Part shown: one piece after another, positions 1 to 5,667 of the stretch
How the letters are laid out: every line of letters starts with the position of its first letter
How positions within the stretch are numbered: the stretch's first letter is position 1
Assembly: GCA_900313405.1 (NCBI GenBank)
Contig: OMQY01000079.1
Coordinates: forward strand, 1-8,156
Origin: an uncultured Eubacteriales bacterium
GTDB taxonomy: Bacteria; Bacillota_A; Clostridia; Saccharofermentanales; Saccharofermentanaceae
DNA length: 8,156 nucleotides
Reading direction: 5' to 3'
The notes under the pieces: model-generated
Told to the model about the DNA's origin: nothing
The model's input: only the letters and a program-made list of their open reading frames with translations
The model's database searches: none
Program-made: the position numbers and the translations under genes

Positions 1-232
1 CTGCTTCTTCAGCCTTCCTTGCTTCCTCTGCCGCCTTCTTCTCGGCTGCTGCTCTCGCAGCTTCCTCTTCAGCTAATCTCTTCGCTTCCGCGTCGGCTAA
101 TGCCTGAGCCTCCTCAACAGCCTTCTGAGCAGCTTCCGCCTCTGCTATCTTGGCAGCGGCTACAGCCTTAGCGGCTTCTGCAGCATCTGCAGCTTCCTGT
201 GCAGCATTCTTGACATTCTCGGGATCACTCAT
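1..232 (-). CDS. Ala/Glu-rich coiled-coil protein, N-terminal part (3' end beyond window)
   Basis: An open frame runs from an ATG at 232 down to the window edge, giving 77 complete codons and no stop. The start is supported by GGAGG eight bases upstream and by a promoter further up. The protein begins MSDPENVKNAAQEAADAAEA and has no signal peptide. About 43% of the visible residues are Ala and about 20% are Glu, with scattered Lys and Arg, so a long charged alpha-helix or coiled coil is expected. From about residue 48 Glu/Lys/Arg clusters become denser. The family is not recognised: Ala/Glu/Lys-rich leaders like this occur in many unrelated proteins (TolA-like spacers, structural coiled coils, linkers before membrane domains), so no function is assigned. 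It lies 56 bases downstream of the SDR gene on the same strand. That it is coding is well supported by the start signals; what the missing C-terminus holds decides its identity. Confidence 0.8.
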   Translation of the reverse strand, partial: MSDPENVKNAAQEAADAAEAAKAVAAAKIAEAEAAQKAVEEAQALADAEAKRLAEEEAARAAAEKKAAEEARKAEEA

Positions 233-265
233 AATCGGCACCTCCGTGTAAAATATAACTGATTT

Positions 266-294
266 ATTATATCACACGCACGAGCATATCAAAA
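266..294 (-). promoter_or_regulatory. Promoter of the Ala-rich gene
   Basis: Read on the minus strand there is a perfect TATAAT (266-271) preceded by TGA, giving a TGn-extended -10 box. Two -35 readings are possible: TTTTGA at 289-294 with a 17-base spacer, or TTGATA at 287-292 with a 15-base spacer. The -35 box overlaps the stop codon of the SDR gene (289-291), so the Ala-rich gene can be transcribed separately. No terminator is visible between the two genes, so read-through is also possible. Confidence 0.65.
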
Positions 295-1032
295 GGGAGC
301 TGCATATGTTTCGGCCTTATTGACGGCATCTTCCAGAGACATTCCGATGAAGTCTCCTGCAGCGAAAAGTCTCCCCGACTTCCCGTCATCGACAAAAGCA
401 CCCACAACTACACCGGGGATTGCATCCTCAGGGGCGTTAGGGGCATTCGGTCCGCCCAGATCAGTCCTGCACCATCCTGGATCAGTGAGACTTATGATCA
501 CGTCGCTGCCGTTGAGCTTAGAGGCAATATCCACCGTAACCTTATCAAGAGCTGCCTTGGAAGCGGAATAACCTGCCTGCTCGGGTTCGAGCCTGATCCC
601 GCTCGTCGTATTTACGATACGGCCGACGCCGTTCTCGACCATCTTCGGGAGGAAATGATAGCAGATCATCATCGGTGCGATAGTGTTGATCTTGAAGCTG
701 ATGTCATAATCAGATACCGGTGTCTCATAATAATCCTTACGATATGCGATCTGCATTCCCGCATTATTGAGCACGATATCGACTCTGACACCCATATTGT
801 CGATCTCATCGAGCATCTTCTTTACTGACCCGGCATCAGAGAGTTCAGCCGCAACAGCCTTTACCTCAACACCGAGCGCGCTGACGGCATCGATGGTCGC
901 CTGAGCATGAGATACTTCTCTGCACTGAATGATGATATTAGAGCCTTGCTGTGCAAGTGCGATCGCTGCCAGCTTGCCGATACCTCTGCTTCCGCCTGTG
1001 ACGAGCGCCCATCTTCCCTTGACATCAAACAT
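289..1032 (-). CDS. Short-chain dehydrogenase/reductase (SDR family NAD(P)-dependent oxidoreductase)
   Basis: This 247-residue protein has the length and all the marks of a classical SDR, a soluble cytoplasmic oxidoreductase with a Rossmann fold. The cofactor loop TGGSRGIG is at residues 12-19, the NNAG motif at 89-92, the structural Asn at 116, the active-site Ser most likely at 144, YSASK (catalytic Tyr155 and Lys159) at 155-159 and the PG motif at 185-186. The Ser-Tyr spacing is two residues shorter than in FabG, so Ser144 rather than Thr142 is the better choice. Cys37-Arg38 after the second beta strand would fit NADP(H), but this is weak. The start at 1032 has AGGAGG eight bases upstream. 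The substrate cannot be read from sequence: SDRs closest in form act on 3-oxoacyl groups, sugars or aldehydes. It is followed on the same strand by the Ala-rich gene, which has its own promoter. Family assignment is very secure; a specific activity is not. Confidence 0.95.
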   Translation of the reverse strand: MFDVKGRWALVTGGSRGIGKLAAIALAQQGSNIIIQCREVSHAQATIDAVSALGVEVKAVAAELSDAGSVKKMLDEIDNMGVRVDIVLNNAGMQIAYRKDYYETPVSDYDISFKINTIAPMMICYHFLPKMVENGVGRIVNTTSGIRLEPEQAGYSASKAALDKVTVDIASKLNGSDVIISLTDPGWCRTDLGGPNAPNAPEDAIPGVVVGAFVDDGKSGRLFAAGDFIGMSLEDAVNKAETYAAPF

Positions 1033-1065
1033 AGTCTGATCCTCCTGTCAGTTTTAAGTCATATA

Positions 1066-1084
1066 TAGTGTGATGATAACACTA
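1066..1084. promoter_or_regulatory. 19-bp dyad, candidate operator of the SDR gene
   Basis: TAGTGTGATGATAACACTA is an inverted repeat with perfect 6-bp arms (1066-1071 and 1079-1084) around a 7-base centre. It lies 33 bases upstream of the SDR start and overlaps a minus-strand TATATA (1062-1067) that could be a -10 box. Size and position fit a dimeric repressor site of the TetR or GntR kind. No convincing -35 box was found at the right distance and no regulator gene is in view, so this is an inference. Confidence 0.4.
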
Positions 1085-1199
1085 CGCCGTTATTCATTTC
1101 TGACAGTTAAAGGATATTTATGTCGTATTCTTTACTTTATGTGGAGGCCTCGCTTGGCGCAGTTATCGGCTGCTGTACATTCAGCCGCACAGAGTCCAC

Positions 1200-1229
1200 T
1201 TGCAGAACACCGGGACATCGTGTTATACT
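1200..1229 (+). promoter_or_regulatory. Promoter of the tRNA-Val gene
   Basis: TATACT at 1224-1229 is preceded by TGT, an extended -10 box. A weak -35 (TTGCAG, 1200-1205) lies 18 bases upstream. Transcription would start near 1236, about seven bases before the mature tRNA end, giving a short 5' leader for RNase P. The 10-bp palindrome CTTGCGCAAG (1234-1243) spans the predicted start and the first tRNA base. Confidence 0.55.
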
Positions 1230-1242
1230 CTCACTTGCGCAA

Positions 1243-1319
1243 GGGCGCTTAGCTCAGCTGGTCAGAGTACCTGCTTGACGTGCAGGGGGTCACAGGTTCG
1301 AGCCCTGTAGCGCCCACCA
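1243..1319 (+). tRNA. tRNA-Val (anticodon GAC)
   Basis: A full 77-base cloverleaf can be drawn by hand. The acceptor stem is GGGCGCT (1243-1249) with AGCGCCC (1309-1315), a perfect 7-bp match. The D stem GCTC/GAGT has one G-U pair. The anticodon stem CCTGC/GCAGG encloses the loop TTGACGT, placing the anticodon GAC at 1277-1279, which reads GUC and GUU valine codons. The T arm is ACAGG, TTCGAGC, CCTGT. The discriminator base is A and the CCA end is encoded (1317-1319). No intron and no mismatch in the stems. It is a single tRNA gene here, with its own promoter and terminator, not part of an array. Confidence 0.97.
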
Positions 1320-1323
1320 GCAT

Positions 1324-1356
1324 AAAGGAGATGTGATGTCACTTCTCCTTTTTTTT
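1324..1356 (+). terminator. Intrinsic terminator after tRNA-Val
   Basis: AAAGGAGA (1324-1331) pairs with TCTCCTTT (1344-1351). One T-T mismatch follows, then GTGA/TCAC continues the stem inward to a tiny loop. A run of eight T (1349-1356) follows the last C of the stem. It starts five bases after the encoded CCA. This is a textbook rho-independent terminator and separates the tRNA from the operon downstream. Confidence 0.9.
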
Positions 1357-1382
1357 GATATCTGTGGCTGTAGTGCTATAAT
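1355..1382 (+). promoter_or_regulatory. Promoter of the four-gene surface operon
   Basis: TTGATA (1355-1360) and a perfect TATAAT (1377-1382) are 16 bases apart, and TGC precedes the -10 box, making it TGn-extended. Transcription should start near 1389, leaving a leader of only about 20 bases before the ATG at 1411. The -35 box shares two T with the U-tract of the tRNA terminator, so the two elements are fused end to end. No operator-like repeat was seen around it; the strength of the boxes suggests a vegetative, possibly constitutive promoter. Confidence 0.8.
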
Positions 1383-1398
1383 CATCCATTATAAGAGT

Positions 1399-1404
1399 GG
1401 GGGG
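1399..1404 (+). promoter_or_regulatory. Ribosome site deciding the start of the DUF4214 gene
   Basis: A run of six G lies six bases before ATG 1411. It can pair with the CCUCC end of 16S rRNA through G-U and G-C pairs but is not a canonical GGAGG. It supports ATG 1411 over the in-frame GTG at 1333, which sits inside the tRNA terminator and upstream of the operon promoter. Confidence 0.6.
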
Positions 1405-1410
1405 CTGATT

Positions 1411-2868
1411 ATGTGGCGTAAGTTCATATCTGCTTTTGTTATCATTTCACTTACATTCTCTTTGATCTCCGGAACCGCTTCTGCAAGCGAGGACGGAGCT
1501 TCGGCTTATGTAACCGATCTTTACTTATATGTCCTGGATAGGGCTCCGGACGAACAGGGACTTAATACCTGGACATCCGCGCTTGAATCCGGAGATACTA
1601 CCGGAGCAGCGGTTGCATACGGGTTTATTTTCGGTGATGAATGCCTCGGAAGAGGTCTCGATGACAGAGCCTTTGTCGAAGTCCTCTACAGAGCACTTCT
1701 GGGCAGGCAGGCAGACGAAGCCGGCCTCAGCGAATGGGTAAACGAGCTGGCTTCCGGAATGAGCCGCGAAGAGCTTTTCGCCGGATTTGTCAATTCACAG
1801 GAATTCTGCATTCGTTGCTCCGAACTCGGCTTCACGGGCGGAACACACATCACCGGTGCGGATACGACTACAGTTGCTAATACTAATATGTTCGTCAAAA
1901 GATTGTATTCGACGACACTTCAGAGGGATGCCGATCTCCCGGGGCTTTATGATTGGACTTCATCTATTGTCAATGGTTCAGGTTCAGGGGCAATAACGGC
2001 ATACGGTTTCTTCTTCTCTCCTGAGTATATTGCCCGTGACAGATCAGACGAAGAATTCGTTACGGACCTGTATACGGCCATGCTGGACCGTTCACCTGAC
2101 GATTCGGGCATGGCATACTGGCTTGACCTGCTCGCTCAAGGTTACACCAGAGAACTCATTTTCTCCGGATTCGTTTATTCCGCAGAGTTTGGCGCCTTAT
2201 GTCAGAGTTACGGTATCAGACGCGGTGATTATTCAGCCAACGGCTGGTGCTTATCAGGCAGAGACAGGATCTATGTGCGTAACGGTTCCAGACTCTGCGG
2301 CTGGGCATCGATCGGCGGACACTACTATTACTTCGACCGCAGCACCGGAATCCTGGCAACGAATACCACTGTTAACGGCATAGCAGTCGATCGAGACGGT
2401 ATCGCCGAAGATACGGAGTTTGCTCGTCAGAAGATACCGGTAATGATCAGAGCCAGGGAGATACTTCTGAGTATTACTACCCCGAATATGTCCGTATATG
2501 AGAAGCAGATGGCCTGCAGCAGATATGTCATGGCTTTCCCCTATCTCATGAAGGATTATCTCGTAGGTCGTCACGCCAATGACTGGGCCTGTGTTACTGC
2601 ACACTACGCGAACAACATCCTCAACGCATACGGTGATCAGCTCACCCCCGGCGGCGAATGCTTCGCCGAAGCCGCTGCGCTCGCTTACCTGTTCGTTGAG
2701 ATCAATGCCGGGCAGGTCTATGTGAACAGAGACTACATGCACGGTTGGTGCGAGATGAACGGTATGTTCTGGGATCCGCTCTTCGCAGAATCAAGAGGGC
2801 TTCACTATCTCAATATGTTACCGTCGAATTATGAGGAGCCGGTCCCTCCCGTTCAGTATCCTCTCTGA
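1411..2868 (+). CDS. Secreted DUF4214-repeat protein with transglutaminase-like domain
   Basis: The protein has 485 residues from ATG 1411, chosen because a signal peptide begins there (MWRKF, hydrophobic core to about residue 20, likely cut after TASA near 26). Four DUF4214-like units follow, each around the core LY...L.R..D..GL..W, at about residues 33-80, 88-137, 161-208 and 216-266. A stretch at 295-332 (GWASIGGHYYYFDRSTG within it) resembles one choline/glucan-type cell-wall-binding repeat. The C-terminal 360-465 looks like a transglutaminase-like (papain-fold) domain: Cys417 in GGECFAEAAA, His444 in HGW and Asp455 in FWDP match the Cys/His/Asp order. It would act outside the membrane, probably at the wall, as a protease, amidase or crosslinking enzyme; which one is unknown. 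It is the first gene of the operon and stops six bases before the MBOAT gene. DUF4214 has no settled function; sugar or protein binding is a guess. Confidence 0.88.
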   Translation: MWRKFISAFVIISLTFSLISGTASASEDGASAYVTDLYLYVLDRAPDEQGLNTWTSALESGDTTGAAVAYGFIFGDECLGRGLDDRAFVEVLYRALLGRQADEAGLSEWVNELASGMSREELFAGFVNSQEFCIRCSELGFTGGTHITGADTTTVANTNMFVKRLYSTTLQRDADLPGLYDWTSSIVNGSGSGAITAYGFFFSPEYIARDRSDEEFVTDLYTAMLDRSPDDSGMAYWLDLLAQGYTRELIFSGFVYSAEFGALCQSYGIRRGDYSANGWCLSGRDRIYVRNGSRLCGWASIGGHYYYFDRSTGILATNTTVNGIAVDRDGIAEDTEFARQKIPVMIRAREILLSITTPNMSVYEKQMACSRYVMAFPYLMKDYLVGRHANDWACVTAHYANNILNAYGDQLTPGGECFAEAAALAYLFVEINAGQVYVNRDYMHGWCEMNGMFWDPLFAESRGLHYLNMLPSNYEEPVPPVQYPL

Positions 2869-2874
2869 TCCCGT

Positions 2875-4284
2875 ATGGTATTCAGTTCGATCATATTCAT
2901 AACGGCTTTCCTGCCGATCACATTCCTCCTGTATTATCTGCCCTTCGGCAACCGGTACAAGAATGCGGTCCTTATCGCGGCAAGCTTCATTTTCTACGCC
3001 TTCGGAGAACCGGTATATGTATTTCTGATGCTATTCTCGGCTCTGATGAACTACCTGTTCGGCCTGGTTATATCGAAGCGAAAAGACTCCGGGCATAAAG
3101 GAGGCATGACGCTTGCCGTATCGGTAGTCCTGAATGTTGCCATCCTCGGTATATTCAAATATACCGGATTCATCGTATCGAATATCAATACACTGTGCGG
3201 TACGTCAATACACGTCCCGTCCATCACCCTGCCCATAGGCATATCATTCTTCACTTTCCAGGCGATGAGTTATGTCATCGACGTCTATAGAAATCCCGCG
3301 ATCGTCCAGAAGAGCTTTCCCAAAGTGCTCCTGTACATCTCATTTTTCCCGCAGCTCATCGCCGGTCCTATCGTCAGATACACTGACATCAATGATTATC
3401 TGGCAAGGCGCGACGGCTTCGATGCAGACCGGATCACCGAAGGCCTCACCCGTTTTACAAAGGGGCTGGCCAAGAAACTGCTGATCGCCAACTGTGCCGG
3501 CTCCATCGCTGATACGGCCTATGCCCTTCCTCACGATAATATATGTGCTCTGACAGCCTGGCTCGGCGCCATCTGTTATACGATACAGATCTATTATGAC
3601 TTCTCCGGTTATTCCGATATGGCACTCGGATTGTCAAGAGTATTCGGATTCAAGTTCCCCGAGAACTTTGATCATCCTTACTGTTCCAAGTCAATAAAAG
3701 AATTCTGGAGACGTTGGCACATATCGCTCTCCACATGGTTTAAGGAGTATGTATATATCCCCCTTGGCGGCAACCGTAAGGGCAAGGTACGAACCGAGAT
3801 GAACAAACTCATAGTATTCTTCCTGACCGGACTCTGGCACGGTGCCGCCTGGACCTTTATCATATGGGGACTTTATAACGGCATACTGCTGGTAGCGGAA
3901 GACATCTTGGACAAAAAGTCCGAGAAGAGATTTCCCGTATTACGGAACATCTTTACCTGCATCCTCGTAGTGATCGGCTTTGTATTCTTCCGCGCAGATA
4001 CTCTTACCGATGCAGCATACATGATCAGGCAGATGTTCACCGGATTCGGCGCCTCATCGGTCAGCATCGGATATGCGACCGAGCAGCTGTCCGCATACAA
4101 TGTTATCATTATCATCACCGGGATCGTATGCGCGTATCCCCTGTCCTCCTTCATCAAGCGCAGGATTCGGAAGTACAGATCCTACGACCTTATCGTACAA
4201 GCCTTTAGTCTGGCACTTCTGGCTCTTTGCATCCTGAGCCTGTCATCTGCGGCATATAACCCATTTATCTATTTCAGGTTCTGA
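2875..4284 (+). CDS. MBOAT family membrane O-acyltransferase, AlgI-like
   Basis: This 469-residue polytopic membrane protein belongs to the AlgI/PatA/DltB group of MBOAT enzymes, which take an acyl group (usually acetyl) from a cytoplasmic donor and carry it through the membrane for transfer to an extracellular glycan. Hydrophobic segments run from the N-terminus (about 5-24, 32-55, 80-105) to the end (about 358-375, 405-422, 437-458). The AlgI signature is complete: YYDFSGYSDMA at 240-250, ENFDHPY at 263-269, EFWRRWHISLS at 276-286, YIPLGGNRKG at 294-303 and GLWHGAAWTF at 319-328, whose His322 matches the essential MBOAT histidine. FFRA (371-374) is also typical. Length is normal for the family. 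It lies 6 bases after the DUF4214 gene and 11 bases before the AlgJ-like gene. No ribosome site is visible before ATG 2875, so translation is probably coupled to the upstream gene. The glycan substrate is unknown. Confidence 0.95.
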   Translation: MVFSSIIFITAFLPITFLLYYLPFGNRYKNAVLIAASFIFYAFGEPVYVFLMLFSALMNYLFGLVISKRKDSGHKGGMTLAVSVVLNVAILGIFKYTGFIVSNINTLCGTSIHVPSITLPIGISFFTFQAMSYVIDVYRNPAIVQKSFPKVLLYISFFPQLIAGPIVRYTDINDYLARRDGFDADRITEGLTRFTKGLAKKLLIANCAGSIADTAYALPHDNICALTAWLGAICYTIQIYYDFSGYSDMALGLSRVFGFKFPENFDHPYCSKSIKEFWRRWHISLSTWFKEYVYIPLGGNRKGKVRTEMNKLIVFFLTGLWHGAAWTFIIWGLYNGILLVAEDILDKKSEKRFPVLRNIFTCILVVIGFVFFRADTLTDAAYMIRQMFTGFGASSVSIGYATEQLSAYNVIIIITGIVCAYPLSSFIKRRIRKYRSYDLIVQAFSLALLALCILSLSSAAYNPFIYFRF

Positions 4285-4290
4285 GGTGAT
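4283..4290 (+). promoter_or_regulatory. Ribosome site of the AlgJ-like gene, overlapping a stop codon
   Basis: GAGGTGAT lies five bases before ATG 4296 and begins inside the TGA stop (4282-4284) of the MBOAT gene. A ribosome finishing the MBOAT frame stops on this site, which fits coupled synthesis of the two acetylation partners. Confidence 0.7.
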
Positions 4291-4295
4291 GCGTC

Positions 4296-5648
4296 ATGAA
4301 TAATAAGATGATCTACATAGTATTGTTCTTTATAATGACGGCATCTCTCTTTGTCCTTATGCCCTTTTATCATTCGAATATGAATGTCGAGAAGAGAGAA
4401 GCCGCTGCTTTCCCGTCTCTTAAGGATGACGACGGATCGATCAATATGGAGTTTTTCGATGAGATGACGGATTACTTCAACGATAACTTTGCCTTCAGAC
4501 AGGAACTGGCCACATACGATGCACTCTATAAATCATATCTTTTCCATTCTTCCAACACTTCAAAGGTTATCATCGGATCGGACGATTATCTCTTCTTCGG
4601 CGGAACGATAAATGATTACACCGGGCGCGATCTCATGAACGAACGCGATCTCTTCTGTGCCTGCCGGATGCTCTATCTCGTGAATGAATACGTATCTGCT
4701 AACGGAGGTCATTTTGTCTTCACGATCGTCCCGAATAAAAATACGCTCTATCCTGAATTCATGCCGGACAGATACATCCGTACGGATCGTGCGACCAACC
4801 TCGATAACCTGGTGTCCCGGCTTGACGGCATAGACTATCTCGACCTTTATTCCGTTCTCTCGTCATACGATGAAGTCCTGTACCACAAGTGGGACAGCCA
4901 CTGGAACAACATGGGCGCTTCAATAGCATACCGGGCTCTTATGCAGCACATAGGTCTTCCCTTCATCGATTATTCAAATGAACCGTACACTATAACCGCG
5001 GATCACAGGGGTGACCTCTACGATCTGATATTCCCTGCTTCGGATAATATGGATGAGAATGTAACATATGAGAGAAGCCATGTTTATGAATACCGTAATC
5101 CGGTAACGAGCACTGAAGATCTTCTTATAGTCACCTCTTCGTCAGAGGGACAGTCGTCCATGCTCATGTTCAGGGACTCTTTCGGCAATGCCCTTATCCC
5201 CTTTGTCGCCGACAGTATAGGCAATGCCACGTTCTCCAAGGGCGTTCCGTATAATCTTGATTTTGTCAGATCCCTTACCCCGGAATATGTCGTTATAGAG
5301 ATAGTGGAACGTAATCTTCCCGATCTTATTGTCGGCACTCCGACCATGGATGCTCCACTAAGGCCTTCAGACACAGTTGAATCTGCCGTTCCGACGGTAT
5401 CCGACAGCGTCTCGATAACAGTCGAGGACAAAGATACAAGGTACTTTATCACGGGAACAGTCGATCCCGACCTTACCGATGATGATTCCCCCGTATATAT
5501 CAGGGTAAACACTCCCGACGGTCCCCTTGTTTACGAAGCTTTTGCACAGAGTGAATACTCATTCGGGCTTTATATATCAAAAATTCAGTTCTTTTCTATA
5601 GAAGTCATCACTTCCTCGAATGATATACTATACTCAGTATCAACGTAA
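4296..5648 (+). CDS. AlgJ/AlgX-like (SGNH-type) exported O-acetyltransferase
   Basis: This 450-residue protein has a single N-terminal hydrophobic segment (about 5-24), a likely signal anchor that leaves the rest outside the cell. The body matches the AlgJ/AlgX/DHHW group of SGNH-like acetyltransferases. DSHW at 200-203 supplies the Asp-x-His pair (Asp200, His202), and RDSFGNAL at 293-300 supplies the nucleophile Ser295. The order Asp-x-His then Ser is the same as in Pseudomonas AlgJ and AlgX. Other fitting pieces are FNDNFAFR (61-68) near the N-terminus, SDDYLFFGG (95-103) and VIEIVERN (333-340). Such proteins receive the acetyl group from the MBOAT partner and place it on a polysaccharide. 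Residues about 365-450, after the catalytic domain, look like an added beta-sandwich domain, possibly for glycan binding. It starts 11 bases after the MBOAT gene, the usual pairing, and its own ribosome site is strong. Confidence 0.9.
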   Translation: MNNKMIYIVLFFIMTASLFVLMPFYHSNMNVEKREAAAFPSLKDDDGSINMEFFDEMTDYFNDNFAFRQELATYDALYKSYLFHSSNTSKVIIGSDDYLFFGGTINDYTGRDLMNERDLFCACRMLYLVNEYVSANGGHFVFTIVPNKNTLYPEFMPDRYIRTDRATNLDNLVSRLDGIDYLDLYSVLSSYDEVLYHKWDSHWNNMGASIAYRALMQHIGLPFIDYSNEPYTITADHRGDLYDLIFPASDNMDENVTYERSHVYEYRNPVTSTEDLLIVTSSSEGQSSMLMFRDSFGNALIPFVADSIGNATFSKGVPYNLDFVRSLTPEYVVIEIVERNLPDLIVGTPTMDAPLRPSDTVESAVPTVSDSVSITVEDKDTRYFITGTVDPDLTDDDSPVYIRVNTPDGPLVYEAFAQSEYSFGLYISKIQFFSIEVITSSNDILYSVST

Positions 5649-5655
5649 TCTTTAC

Positions 5656-5660
5656 AGGAG
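5656..5660 (+). promoter_or_regulatory. Ribosome site deciding the lipoprotein start
   Basis: AGGAG lies seven bases before ATG 5668. An earlier in-frame ATG at 5620 sits within the end of the AlgJ-like gene, lacks such a site, and would put a 16-residue tail in front of the signal peptide, so 5668 is preferred. Confidence 0.75.
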
Positions 5661-5667
5661 CACGGAA

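Noticed and set aside
1167..1187. CGGCTG/CAGCCG hairpin in the SDR-tRNA gap
   Set aside because: A single 6-bp stem with a 9-base loop and no U-tract on either strand; cannot be told from chance.
1070..1252. 60-codon plus-strand frame between the SDR gene and the tRNA
   Set aside because: No ribosome site, overlaps the candidate operator, the tRNA promoter and the tRNA itself; composition is not protein-like.
1333..1410. In-frame GTG extension of the DUF4214 gene (26 extra residues)
   Set aside because: It lies within the tRNA terminator and upstream of the operon promoter, and would put a non-signal stretch before a clear signal peptide starting at 1411.
2254..2742. 162-codon minus-strand frame inside the DUF4214/transglutaminase gene
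   Set aside because: Antisense shadow of a well-supported gene, no start signals and no recognisable domain.
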